Source of the DNA: JAFGNB01 sp050304135
GTDB lineage: Bacteria; Fibrobacterota; Chitinivibrionia; Chitinivibrionales; Chitinispirillaceae
DNA length: 64,000 nt
Direction: 5' to 3'
Assembly: GCA_050304135.1 (NCBI GenBank)
Contig: JBNLDC010000053.1
Coordinates: 62,001-126,000 of the forward strand
Below, in pieces: positions 7,260 through 16,695 of the stretch (positions are counted from its first letter, which is position 1; every line of letters begins with the position of its first letter). The notes under the pieces were generated by a model. It did not search any database and had not been told where the DNA came from. It was given only the letters and a program-made list of their open reading frames with translations. The position numbers and the translations under genes are program-made.

Positions 7260-8894
7260 TTACCTCCAGCAGGGACTGGTAAACGCCTGGTATAATTCCC
7301 CGTTTTCGTCACGAGAAGTTACCTCTGCACGCACATAAGACCCTGCTTTTAAACCGGTAACGGAAACTGGTATATTCACTTCTGCACTATCAGGTTGCAA
7401 CTCGGTTGATAAAACCGGTTTTTCTCCAGAACCGGAACCTCCCGAGTACACTGACAACGTTCGTAACATACCGAATTCTCTGGTAGTTAACGCATGTATA
7501 AAGAGTCGGTCCCGTTGTTTATGCGGGGTGTGATTTCCAACGGAGAAATCGACGGGTTGGTCTGAATAATTAATTGATATATAAGGACCTGTAGTAGTGA
7601 ATGTCGCTCCGGATCTGATTTTTTGCAGCACCTCTTCACTGTTGGTGCATTTTCCATAAATCCCAGTTTTACCATAGCCCATAAACCGTTGAAAATTCTC
7701 GTAGATACTTAGAAACGGCGTACGTATCGCCCGGTACCGGTTGAAATCGCCATGGGCATCGTTGCCTGCAAGAAGAGGTACCCTTCTTCCTGACGATAAC
7801 ATATTGACCCACATCAATTTGGCTCGTTTCCATGAAGCCAGATAACTTCCGTTGAACGACTGCAAACCGTCAAGATCAGCTTCAAGATCTGCAGGCTCCC
7901 ACTGACCCCGGCCGAGAAAAACACTTTGTAGAACTCCGCTTCGGGATCCCGGATGTGCGGCAAAGGCTATACCGCCCTGACGATGAATCGCCGCAGTTAC
8001 TTCCTTTATAGTAAGTGATTGATTAAAAACAATGTTACGACGTGCACCATCAGATGAACCCGGAATAAAATCCCTGATACCAAGCGCACAGAGATGAACT
8101 GTTTTCCCACTGCTGTTCAAACAGGAGACCTCTTCCCCTGGGAGCAGAATTGTGGAAAAATCGGCAGATTCCGCCAGTTCCCGGGAAAGAGACTTCCACC
8201 TCTCAAGTGAATGATTTTCAGTCAAATAATCATTTGTATCGCATGAAAGATCATACGAATGGTCGGTAATGCCGACAAATGACAGGCCACAACACTTTGC
8301 CATTCTGTCAATTATACTGACTGGAGGACCGAATTCAACGTGGCTCTGTGAGTACTGGGAATGTACATGCAGGTCGCCATAGCTGCATAACTCATTGCCA
8401 GGTAAGTGATAAGACGACTTGTAGCATCGGAAGGCGCGTTTTGAGGAGGTGTTGAGATTGTCGTTGAGGACGGTATAGCTTTTTTTTCCGTTGTTCATTG
8501 TTACTGTTGCAGTTACGAAAAATTCTCCTTCAGGTATCTGATCCGCCGGGATTTCAAAGATACCAACACGTTGGTTATCTTTAAAACTATGAGTGACTTC
8601 CGCAGAATCAGGTGAAGGAAAGGTAAAAAGAGTGCTGCCTTTTCCAGCCTTCTGAGAAACGGCTATAGCAACCTGCCCGGGAGAATCAGAATACTTTCGT
8701 ATGTCATTGATAATTAGAAGTACAGGAAGGTTGGACCCCGGTTCGATCCGGCTCGGCAGATCAAACAGCACCTCAGGTTCTTTTTTAAAAAGCAGGCTCG
8801 GGAACCATCGGAAAAACCGGAAATGGGTTTCGGCATACAACAGCAGTAGGGGAAGGTCCAACATATTTGTTGATAAGAGATTACTGATTTGCAT
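7260..8894 (-). CDS. PHP-domain metal-dependent phosphoesterase-like protein
   Basis: About 544 residues. The middle carries the PHP (polymerase and histidinol phosphatase) fold, a trinuclear-metal hydrolase. The HxH motif is in GDLHVHSQYSQS (near residue 173), followed by the FVGITDHSYD segment, the metal-ligand Glu in LLPGEEVSC, FAAHPGSR, and the late LLAGNDAHGDFN. A N-terminal part of about 150 residues and a C-terminal part of about 100 residues look like beta-sandwich extensions, as in PHP proteins annotated as exported or carbohydrate-associated. I prefer ATG 8894, which has GGAAGGA nine bases upstream; the frame also allows starts at 8951, 8921 and 8912, one of them inside a hairpin. 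The substrate is unknown. It is divergent from tamB. Confidence 0.75.
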   Translation of the reverse strand: MQISNLLSTNMLDLPLLLLYAETHFRFFRWFPSLLFKKEPEVLFDLPSRIEPGSNLPVLLIINDIRKYSDSPGQVAIAVSQKAGKGSTLFTFPSPDSAEVTHSFKDNQRVGIFEIPADQIPEGEFFVTATVTMNNGKKSYTVLNDNLNTSSKRAFRCYKSSYHLPGNELCSYGDLHVHSQYSQSHVEFGPPVSIIDRMAKCCGLSFVGITDHSYDLSCDTNDYLTENHSLERWKSLSRELAESADFSTILLPGEEVSCLNSSGKTVHLCALGIRDFIPGSSDGARRNIVFNQSLTIKEVTAAIHRQGGIAFAAHPGSRSGVLQSVFLGRGQWEPADLEADLDGLQSFNGSYLASWKRAKLMWVNMLSSGRRVPLLAGNDAHGDFNRYRAIRTPFLSIYENFQRFMGYGKTGIYGKCTNSEEVLQKIRSGATFTTTGPYISINYSDQPVDFSVGNHTPHKQRDRLFIHALTTREFGMLRTLSVYSGGSGSGEKPVLSTELQPDSAEVNIPVSVTGLKAGSYVRAEVTSRDENGELYQAFTSPCWR

Positions 8895-8917
8895 ACCTGT
8901 GCATCCTTCCATCTGCA

Positions 8918-8953
8918 GCATGCACCTCCGATTCAGTAATTGGAGGTGCATGC
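8918..8953 (-). promoter_or_regulatory. Hairpin overlapping possible PHP-gene start and Shine-Dalgarno
   Basis: GCATGCACCTCC at 8918-8929 and GGAGGTGCATGC at 8942-8953 are exact reverse complements with a 12-base loop. In minus-strand RNA the 3' arm contains a GGAGGT Shine-Dalgarno-like core and an ATG, both sealed in the stem. This could control translation of the PHP gene or simply be an intergenic palindrome. Confidence 0.45.
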
Positions 8954-9109
8954 CGGTAAAATAACTTCATGCAGTATTAAATCTACTACAATCCCCCTCC
9001 GTACTATTGCGCTATCTATTTTTTGGTATAAGCAGGTAGCAGAAAGAACTTCTCTGAAAGAAACCATTCAGCGCGAAAGAAATTAACGGAAACGTTTCCA
9101 CTACGTATC

Positions 9110-12100
9110 ATGGCATCAAAATCAGTACAACGTAGAGTGGCACTACTCATCGCGATACCATTGCTATGCATTGTTATCGCTGGAATTGGACTGTTCCTGG
9201 TGCTGTTTCTGCCAGCGGTTCAGCATAGGCTGCTCCAGGAGATTGTAACCAGGGTCAATCCTGCAATAACCGGTGAGCTTTCAATCGGGCATATCTCCAC
9301 CAACCTGTTCTCAACACTTGAATTACATGATGTTCAAATCATGGATAGCGCCGACGTCGCAGGTGAAGTTTCAGTAAAAAACATACGGATCAGCTGGCAG
9401 CTGCATCGACTGCTCAGAAAAGAAATTCGATTATCGTCGGTAACGATTGACGGCATTAGAATCAGATGTTCCATTAATGAACAGGGCGCGTTTACTTTTC
9501 CGGCCTTGCCGGCTCCCGGAAATCAGGGTGATAAAAAACAGATCCCCGAAAAAGAGAATGCATCGAATTGGCGGGTGTCCAGCGGACCAGTTCGCCTGCG
9601 AAACATTCATGCTGAATTCTACGATAGAGCAAATAATCAAATCGGCACGATTGAAGAGGGGAGTATACTGGCAAGAATCATTTCCCTTGATTCAATTATT
9701 GCGCAACTTACTGTTTCACAAGGAAGTTACCAGAGCCCATGGTGGACTGGTTCTGCACTCGGGATTTCTTCATCAGTCACGATTACCCCCCAATGCCTTA
9801 CAGTTGAAAATCTGAACATAACGAGCTCTCAAACCACATTTTCAGGTTCAGGCCAGATACCGTTTACCGGGAGTGGACAATGGGGTGTAAGCGCAACGGT
9901 CTCTTCTGAAATCAAAGCGATACCTGCCGTTTTCAATAATGTCCCAGGATTCGGTACTTCCGGAAATGTGCAACTGACTGCCTCGTGGAGGGGAAGTATG
10001 TCTCACCCTCTGCTGAAGACCGAACTTAACGCTTATTCCATTGAAATTGATGAAAATACAATCGACTCGCTGCACGCTTCGGCACAGTATGATTCCGGAT
10101 CATTTCTTACATCCGATATCTTTCTGGGAGGTCGGGGAGGCAACTGTACGGCAAGCGTCTCTGTACTGATACCTGATTTGTTTTCACGTCCACAGGTTGC
10201 TGCTTATTCTCTGCAAACGAACCTGACTGGTATAACACCACGAAAGATTAATGGCGTAGATACCCTTCTTCCGGATATCCTCAGGAAGGTTGAGTTCTCG
10301 GCAGCAGTAACGGCTGAAGGTTCCGGGACGACAGCGCTTCCCACGAAAATACTCTGCAGAAGCAGCATCAAACTCCCTGATCTGAGCAAACAACCGGTCG
10401 ATCTTTATACATCTCTTCAAGATTCAATCGTTTCCGTCTCAATTAATCTTGAGGGAAACACACTTTCAGGTACAGGGACCCTCAGAAGGGGAGGGGCAAT
10501 TACCGGTCTTTTTGATCTTTCTGCTGGAAATCTTGGAGGTATTACCACCCGTTTAATCGGAACTCCTGTAACTGGTACCATCCTGAGCAGCATCAGTTGC
10601 GGAGGAACCATGGAAGCCCCTGTATTGCAGGCTGTTATAAGAGGTTCTCGGCTCGGATGGCGGTCTGTTTTTGCGGATACACTAATCTCGGAAATCCGGA
10701 TGCTTCCTGAAAAACAGTTTTATCTCGACACATTCGCTATAGCCGGTAGGGCAGAGCTCGATTCGCTGGCGGACAGTAGCTATCACATTCCCGTTAAAGG
10801 AAATACAGCATTTTCGGTTTCCGGAAGCGGGCCGATGCTTGCCCCTGATATCTCTATTACCACTTTCGGGAAGAATCTTCAGTACGAGAAAGTGAATGTT
10901 GACAGTTTTCGAATTGAAATTTTTACAGATTCACTCGATTCAATAACATTATCAAGCTCTTATGCTTATTTTCCTGATATCACAACCTCACTTTCAATTA
11001 CCGGAGGTTATTCACTATCAAGCCACCAGGCAACACTTTCAGCAGGTTGTACTGCCAGCGGAGGTGACTCCGTGCAACTTGTCGGTAATCTACAGGGGAA
11101 TGGGACATGGCGCGAAGATACCGTTTTTGCGGACGTTGCGATTTCTGATTTTCCCATTGCATTGTTCGGGCAACTGGCATCGCTGGAAAGGGAGCTCAAC
11201 GGGACGCTTACCGCATCATGCAATGTTTCAGGTTCAGTAAATAACCCGTTGATTAAATTGTCATTAAGTGCTACACAGCCGAAATACGACAGGTTCCTTA
11301 TGGAACACATAGGCATTAATATAGTAATGGAAGATTCCCTGATAAACGCCGGTACTACAGTCAATTTTACTCCTGCCGACTCCCTTACCGCAGAGGGGAT
11401 TCTACCGGTTCTACCCTCCTTTTCCTACCGTCCCGACACTACCGGAGAGAGACCATGCTCCGTTTCGGTGTTCGGCGCAGATCTTCCGATACAGCTGTTT
11501 TGCCCCTTTATGGATACCAACTGGCAAACTGGTGGAACTGTTTCAGTAGATGTTGCTGCCTATTTACGAGAAAAGGAGTTTGGTGTAGATGGGGGAGTAA
11601 AAATCCGTGATGGCGCAGCCCACAACGGAGTGTACCAGCTATCGGCATCCGGAATAGGGGTATCCGCAGATGTATCAGGATCAATTGGCGAACCTGCCGC
11701 ATCATTTGAAATAACTGCTTCACCCGTTCTGATTTCAGGGGAAAAAATAGATTCACTTCGATGTGTCGGCAGTATCAATAAAAAGGGTCTGCTACTATCC
11801 TCGGGAGATATCATACTGAGAAAAGACGGTCACGTTTCTCTGACCGGTAACCTTCCGTTCACCACCGATACTGCGGCCGAAAAGATAACAACACCGCATC
11901 TTGAATTTTCTATTGTGCAGCTTCCGTTGCAGGTGGCAGCTCCATTTCTTTCAGGCGTGACGGTTCAGCAAGGTATTATTCAGGGAAAAGGCTCGGTGGG
12001 TTTCCCGCAAAGCGGTCTACCGGACGTAACGGGGACCATTACCCTTTCTGATGGAGGCGTAACGTTAGAAGAGATTGAACCTGCTATCGGGCCGGTATCA

Positions 12101-13198
12101 GTTGAGATTGTCTTTGCAGGTGATTCCATTTTCGTACGAAAAATCGATGCCACCTGGGGGAAAGGGACCTGTAGTGGCAATAGCACCATTGTACTCCGTG
12201 ATGATTCGCTTCCGTCAATTACCGGTTCCTTCCGAATACTCAAGGTCAGATGTGCAATACCCGAAGTGTTCGACGCAGCGCTTGAACAGGCCGATCTGAC
12301 CCTTTCGACAAACGAAAATCAGTATGCAATCAAAGGAAACCTGCAGGCAGGAGAGTGTCGTTATACGCAGGATATTCAGATTGATGATCTTCTTTCCAGT
12401 TTCAGGGCTGTACCGTATACACCACCGCCGAACGAAACCGACAGCCTTTTAAGGAATGTCAAATTGGATATCGGTGTTGATCTTCAGGACAATGTTATTC
12501 TGGACATGAACCTCGGATACCTGAAAATTGGCGGGAATATGCAGCTTACCGGCTCGGCTGCCAAACCTTCCTTTACCGGTGAACTTCGCCTGATGGAGGG
12601 ATATGTCTACTACCTTGACCGCAGATTCACTATCGATAAAGCGGTTCTGACTAACTATAACCCCGGGGCTCTCAATCCCGGCATTTTCATCGAAGCGGCA
12701 TCTCAGGTCACTGCCGTAAGTGGTGGCCAGATGGAATACTATACCGTACTGCTGAAAGTTACTGGATCTTTTGAGAATCCGGTGGTCACCCTGAGTGAGA
12801 AATCCGGTGCCCTCAATCAGATTGAAATTGTCTCCATTCTGACATTCGGACAGTTGACCGGAGGTATGAGTGGCGATGTCCGCGACCGGCTAAGGACCTT
12901 TGTTGGGCAGAGTGTGCTCGGTTTCGGGACCCGGAAATTGGAAAAAGCGCTTGGAATCGAAAAAATTGAATTTCAGGGAGATGTTTTCGGCGGAAAGGAT
13001 GGCGTAGCTTCGAGCCGTGTGACCATTGCGAAGCGGGTATCACCCCGCCTTACCGTTCTTTACGAAACTGAAATAGGTGCTCTGGAAAAACCGAAAATTT
13101 CTGCGTTATTCAGAATCATTAAAAATGTTTTTCTCTCCGGAGAACGAACTTCGGAAGGAAATGCCGGCGTCGACCTTATTTTTAAATACAGCAAATGA
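9110..13198 (+). CDS. tamB: TamB translocation and assembly module protein
   Basis: A 1362-residue protein with one N-terminal membrane anchor (residues 10-33), a very long beta-rich periplasmic region of AsmA/TamB-type repeats, and the TamB C-terminal domain (DUF490, roughly residues 1020-1362). The end has the diagnostic pattern: FTGELRLMEGYVYYLDRRF, then LNQIEIVSILTFGQLTGGMS, then FVGQSVLGFGTRKLEKALG. TamB spans the periplasm and with TamA helps place certain outer-membrane proteins; TamB-like proteins also move phospholipids to the outer membrane. Its stop overlaps the start of the Omp85 gene by four bases (ATGA), so the two are translationally coupled. Length is close to the family norm. 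Confidence 0.92.
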   Translation: MASKSVQRRVALLIAIPLLCIVIAGIGLFLVLFLPAVQHRLLQEIVTRVNPAITGELSIGHISTNLFSTLELHDVQIMDSADVAGEVSVKNIRISWQLHRLLRKEIRLSSVTIDGIRIRCSINEQGAFTFPALPAPGNQGDKKQIPEKENASNWRVSSGPVRLRNIHAEFYDRANNQIGTIEEGSILARIISLDSIIAQLTVSQGSYQSPWWTGSALGISSSVTITPQCLTVENLNITSSQTTFSGSGQIPFTGSGQWGVSATVSSEIKAIPAVFNNVPGFGTSGNVQLTASWRGSMSHPLLKTELNAYSIEIDENTIDSLHASAQYDSGSFLTSDIFLGGRGGNCTASVSVLIPDLFSRPQVAAYSLQTNLTGITPRKINGVDTLLPDILRKVEFSAAVTAEGSGTTALPTKILCRSSIKLPDLSKQPVDLYTSLQDSIVSVSINLEGNTLSGTGTLRRGGAITGLFDLSAGNLGGITTRLIGTPVTGTILSSISCGGTMEAPVLQAVIRGSRLGWRSVFADTLISEIRMLPEKQFYLDTFAIAGRAELDSLADSSYHIPVKGNTAFSVSGSGPMLAPDISITTFGKNLQYEKVNVDSFRIEIFTDSLDSITLSSSYAYFPDITTSLSITGGYSLSSHQATLSAGCTASGGDSVQLVGNLQGNGTWREDTVFADVAISDFPIALFGQLASLERELNGTLTASCNVSGSVNNPLIKLSLSATQPKYDRFLMEHIGINIVMEDSLINAGTTVNFTPADSLTAEGILPVLPSFSYRPDTTGERPCSVSVFGADLPIQLFCPFMDTNWQTGGTVSVDVAAYLREKEFGVDGGVKIRDGAAHNGVYQLSASGIGVSADVSGSIGEPAASFEITASPVLISGEKIDSLRCVGSINKKGLLLSSGDIILRKDGHVSLTGNLPFTTDTAAEKITTPHLEFSIVQLPLQVAAPFLSGVTVQQGIIQGKGSVGFPQSGLPDVTGTITLSDGGVTLEEIEPAIGPVSVEIVFAGDSIFVRKIDATWGKGTCSGNSTIVLRDDSLPSITGSFRILKVRCAIPEVFDAALEQADLTLSTNENQYAIKGNLQAGECRYTQDIQIDDLLSSFRAVPYTPPPNETDSLLRNVKLDIGVDLQDNVILDMNLGYLKIGGNMQLTGSAAKPSFTGELRLMEGYVYYLDRRFTIDKAVLTNYNPGALNPGIFIEAASQVTAVSGGQMEYYTVLLKVTGSFENPVVTLSEKSGALNQIEIVSILTFGQLTGGMSGDVRDRLRTFVGQSVLGFGTRKLEKALGIEKIEFQGDVFGGKDGVASSRVTIAKRVSPRLTVLYETEIGALEKPKISALFRIIKNVFLSGERTSEGNAGVDLIFKYSK

Positions 13199-15027
13199 TA
13201 ATAATAAAAAGATTTTCCCTACTTCTGTTTCTCTTTTTTTGGAATGCCGCTGCGTCGTCAGATACACCGGCACTTCAAAGTAAACCCTGGCGCGTGAGGG
13301 CTATTGCCCTGTCCGGAAACCAGACCTTCAAACGGATAGAGATTCTTGCTCTACTCGATCTGCGACCGGCTCTTTTTAAAAAAAGACCTCGTTATTCAAA
13401 GGGACATTTGAAATCAAATGTTGAATCACTTATAAGATTCTACCGCAATCAAGGCTTTTTGCATGTTGCAGTAGAGGGAATGGTGGCACGCAGGGATACA
13501 CTGCGAAAGCTGGTGTATCTAGACTTTACGGTTGACGAGGGTGTTCGAACAATTGTTACTTCAGTAACCTACGTGCCCAACATGCCGGATTCATTGCTGA
13601 ATAAAAAACTGAAATGCCGGATCGGCAATCCTCTTGTTTTTTCGACAATAGCAATCGATGAGAAAACCCTGCGTAGTGCACGTGCCCGAAAGGGATACAT
13701 TAATGCTGCAACAACATCATCACTCAGCATCGACACTGCGGCAGCAGAAGCAAGTATAACCTTTTCAACTATCGACGGCCCGAAAATAGTCGTCGACAGT
13801 ATTGTCCTTCTCGGTCTTGAGAAGTGTAAACAGAAGGTGGTATCCAGGGAACTCAAGTTCGCTACCAACGACACGCTTTCTCTGGCAGCAATACGAGCCT
13901 CGGAAATGCGACTTTACAGGACCGGACTATTCAGCTCCGTGTATATCGAACCGGAAAACGACAGTTCTAACAGTGGTGACGATACGCTTGCAGCTGTATA
14001 CAAGCCTGTCTCGGTATCGGTTCGAGAGGCCGATTTTTTCAGGTTGAAAATTGGGGTTGGTTACGGTAACGAAGACGGTGCTCGCGGGTCATTCGAAACC
14101 TCCTATTACAACTTTTTCCGTTCCGGACATCGTGGCACATTGAAAGGCAATGCGTCGTTAAAAATTCAACAGATCCAGTCTACCTATTCAACTCCGTGGT
14201 TTGTAGGTATACCGCTCAAGTTTGATGTCTCGTTGTATTACAACCGCTTCAACGATAAGGTAAAATTCCGCGGCAGTTTCTGGGGAACACTCCTGTCGCT
14301 GGAACATTCATTTTCCGAGATAACCACCGCACAACTCTGGACTAAATTCGAGGATGTACTCTGGATAAATACCGACAATCTTCCTGGAGAGTTTCCCCGT
14401 AATAACACCCAGAGTTTCGGGGTTGATTTTACATTCGATACCAGAAATGATCTTCTTAATCCGGTTAGCGGGGCGTACTCACTGATCAAAGGGGAAATTG
14501 CCGGGCTGGCGGGAATTAATTCCAATCAGTTTCTGAAATTCACTGCAGATAGCCGTCTTTACTGGAAATTAGGCCCGTTCTCCTGCGGTTCCGCTCTGAA
14601 GCTGGGATGGGCGAACCCTTACGGAAAAAGTACGCAAGTGCCGATTCAAGACCAGTTCTTTGCCGGAGGTTCCCGCTCGGTTCGTGGTTTCCGGGAAAAT
14701 TTCCTGAGCACATATTTTGATACCACCGATACCGCCTGGCACGCGAAAAGCGGAAGAGCGATGCTTACGGCAAACCTGCTCGAAGTACGCTTCCCGATAA
14801 TATGGTGGATTAATGGAGCTGTTTTTGCTGATGCGGGAATCCTTAGTGATAACGTTTCGACAGTTACTATGCCGAATCTACTTAAAGAGATCTCCTGGAC
14901 CGCCGGGCCGGGATTACGGGTAAACACCCCCTTGGCGATTATTCGTTTTGACCTCGGATTCAAGCTCAATCCGAAACCAGAGGAGTCACTGACACAATGG
15001 CATCTTGATGTAGGCCAGTCCTTCTAA
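13195..15027 (+). CDS. tamA: TamA/BamA-type Omp85 outer-membrane assembly protein
   Basis: 610 residues: a signal peptide (about 1-22, core LLLFLFFWNAAASS), about three POTRA domains (roughly 32-105, 110-185, 190-275) and a 16-strand barrel to the C-terminus, which ends in Phe (DVGQSF) as outer-membrane barrels do. The loop-6 motif conserved in Omp85 proteins is seen as GGSRSVRGF near residue 490. Three rather than five POTRAs and the direct coupling to tamB favour TamA over BamA. It acts in outer-membrane protein insertion. The next gene, amrS-like, begins 25 bases later on the same strand. Confidence 0.88.
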   Translation: MIIIKRFSLLLFLFFWNAAASSDTPALQSKPWRVRAIALSGNQTFKRIEILALLDLRPALFKKRPRYSKGHLKSNVESLIRFYRNQGFLHVAVEGMVARRDTLRKLVYLDFTVDEGVRTIVTSVTYVPNMPDSLLNKKLKCRIGNPLVFSTIAIDEKTLRSARARKGYINAATTSSLSIDTAAAEASITFSTIDGPKIVVDSIVLLGLEKCKQKVVSRELKFATNDTLSLAAIRASEMRLYRTGLFSSVYIEPENDSSNSGDDTLAAVYKPVSVSVREADFFRLKIGVGYGNEDGARGSFETSYYNFFRSGHRGTLKGNASLKIQQIQSTYSTPWFVGIPLKFDVSLYYNRFNDKVKFRGSFWGTLLSLEHSFSEITTAQLWTKFEDVLWINTDNLPGEFPRNNTQSFGVDFTFDTRNDLLNPVSGAYSLIKGEIAGLAGINSNQFLKFTADSRLYWKLGPFSCGSALKLGWANPYGKSTQVPIQDQFFAGGSRSVRGFRENFLSTYFDTTDTAWHAKSGRAMLTANLLEVRFPIIWWINGAVFADAGILSDNVSTVTMPNLLKEISWTAGPGLRVNTPLAIIRFDLGFKLNPKPEESLTQWHLDVGQSF

Positions 15028-15052
15028 TTGGTAAAGGAGCGATAGTACGCTT

Positions 15053-16066
15053 TTGAAAGAAGCACGTTTGTATGAGAGAATGGACAATGATCAGGTTCGT
15101 TGCCGACTTTGCAATCATTTCTGTGTAATAAAAAATGGAAGGCACGGACGCTGCGGAGTCAGAAAAAACAGTGGGGGAGTGCTCACTGCAGAAACCTTCG
15201 GAAACCTGATAGCAGGCAACAGTGACCCGATCGAAAAAAAACCGCTCTATCATTTTCTCCCCGGGTCTCTCACCTATTCAATTGCGGCACCCGGCTGTAA
15301 TTTTCAGTGCAGTTTCTGTCAGAACTGGCAGATATCGCAAGCTCGAGATCGAACGCTGCAACATCAGATAAATAAATCGTTCAATCCAAGGTCAATTGTT
15401 GCTGCCGCAAAAAAAAACAGATGCAGAAGTATCGCCTTTACTTATACTGAACCAACGGTTTTTTACGAAATGGTAAAAAGTGTAGCTGAGTGCATTGTAC
15501 CGGAAGACGAATTGAAACTGGTTATGGTAAGTAACGGGTACATGTCCAGGGAGTGTCTGGATGATTTGAACGAATACATTGATGCGTACAATATCGACTT
15601 GAAATCATTCTCGGATAGTTTTTATCAGATAAATTGCGCTGGCAGGCTTTCACCAGTACTGGAGAACATAAAGCATATCTCAAATAATAACAAGTGGATA
15701 GAGATTACAACTCTTGTCATCCCTAACGAGAATGATTCTGTAAGCGAAATCGATGAGATTGCACATTTCATTTCAGAAGTCGACACCTCTATTCCGTGGC
15801 ATATTTCACGTTTTTTCCCGAATTTTAAGATGACAGACCACTCTGCAACCGGAGAAAAATCTCTTGAATCAGCAAAAAAATCCGGTAGCAACCATCTTCT
15901 TAATTATGTCTATGTAGGCAATACTTCCGAAGACAGTTCGACCAGTTGTCCGGCTTGCGGAAGAGTTTTAATTGTACGAAACCGCTATTCGCTGTTAAAA
16001 AATGAAATTACCAACACTGGACAGTGCCCGGAATGCGGAACAGCAATCGAAGGTATCTGGGAGTAA
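15053..16066 (+). CDS. amrS: AmmeMemoRadiSam system radical SAM enzyme
   Basis: 337 residues. The radical SAM cysteine motif C-x3-C-x2-C is in APGCNFQCSFCQNWQISQ (Cys 82, 86, 89). An N-terminal Cys-rich segment, RCRLCNHFCVIKNGRHGRCGV, and the phrase PIEKKPLYHFLPGS are hallmarks of the AmmeMemoRadiSam (PflA-like) enzyme. A C-terminal pair of CxxC motifs (CPACGR and CPECGT) looks like a zinc ribbon. The family normally sits beside AMMECR1 and MEMO genes, which are absent here. The TTG start at 15053 is chosen because KEARLYE matches the family N-terminus and AAAGGAG lies 13 bases upstream. The reaction of the family was long unassigned; I make no substrate claim. Confidence 0.88.
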   Translation: MKEARLYERMDNDQVRCRLCNHFCVIKNGRHGRCGVRKNSGGVLTAETFGNLIAGNSDPIEKKPLYHFLPGSLTYSIAAPGCNFQCSFCQNWQISQARDRTLQHQINKSFNPRSIVAAAKKNRCRSIAFTYTEPTVFYEMVKSVAECIVPEDELKLVMVSNGYMSRECLDDLNEYIDAYNIDLKSFSDSFYQINCAGRLSPVLENIKHISNNNKWIEITTLVIPNENDSVSEIDEIAHFISEVDTSIPWHISRFFPNFKMTDHSATGEKSLESAKKSGSNHLLNYVYVGNTSEDSSTSCPACGRVLIVRNRYSLLKNEITNTGQCPECGTAIEGIWE

Positions 16067-16095
16067 AATACAGAATTCCAATTAAAAAGGATGGT

Positions 16096-16126
16096 AGGGG
16101 AGTGTAGATTCCCCTTTTTGTTTTTC
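16096..16126 (+). terminator. Rho-independent terminator after the radical SAM gene
   Basis: AGGGGA (16096-16101) pairs with TCCCCT (16110-16115), followed by a T-rich run broken by one G. It ends the tamB-tamA-amrS transcription unit. Confidence 0.7.
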
Positions 16127-16279
16127 AATTTACGTTGTACCGACTCCCCCATCCTCACTACGTGTAAATGCTAATATAAAACCTTCATTGATTACAATTA
16201 AATACTTAATAATCAGTCAATTAGACACAAATAAACCTACAACGTTACGTAAATAGAATAGGTTAAATTCGGACACTGA

Positions 16280-16329
16280 GCGGAGTCGAAGTACCCGAAT
16301 TTGTAAGGAATCGATCGTTTCGACTCCGC
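16280..16329. repeat. Imperfectly spaced inverted repeat, REP-like
   Basis: GCGGAGTCGAA at 16280-16290 and its exact reverse complement at 16319-16329 flank a 28-base spacer. Its left side reads ACTGAGCGGAGTCGAAGT, very like the short dispersed palindromes seen between genes in many bacteria. Copies elsewhere in the genome would be expected; none is evident in this window. Confidence 0.5.
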
Positions 16330-16506
16330 ACGGAGAGAGGGTTGATTATACCTAATTTAAGGGTTCTTTACCACAGTAAAACAGTTAAATAGGCCACGGT
16401 GATCTTTGGCATCAGAACAGGAAAAAGAATAAGATGCTGCGCATAAATCGGATACAATAAGCCGTAAAAGAAAGAGTAGGGTAAATGCAGGCAGAATAAA
16501 TGTTTA

Positions 16507-16522
16507 CATAATATATATTATG
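16507..16522. promoter_or_regulatory. AT-rich 16-base perfect palindrome upstream of fibro-slime gene
   Basis: CATAATATATATTATG is self-complementary and lies about 175 bases before the fibro-slime start codon in a 570-base AT-rich intergenic region (16127-16695) that has no gene. An operator for a dimeric repressor is possible. Its low-complexity composition makes chance a serious alternative. Confidence 0.35.
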
Positions 16523-16695
16523 CGACATAATTAATATCAATATTTTATCTCATTGCCCCGTTTAATCGCTTTTTTTTGGTGCCAAATATATTATATTAGA
16601 TGTTGTCTGTTTGCAGTTCTCAGGTTCATTATTTTTTTTGTATTGTGAGTTTCACTAACAAATCAACTTCCGTTCGCATTGCTGAGGGATCATTC

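Noticed and set aside
16600..16695. Upstream extension of the fibro-slime reading frame
   Set aside because: The extra residues are not signal-like; ATG 16696 has a good ribosome site just before a standard signal peptide.
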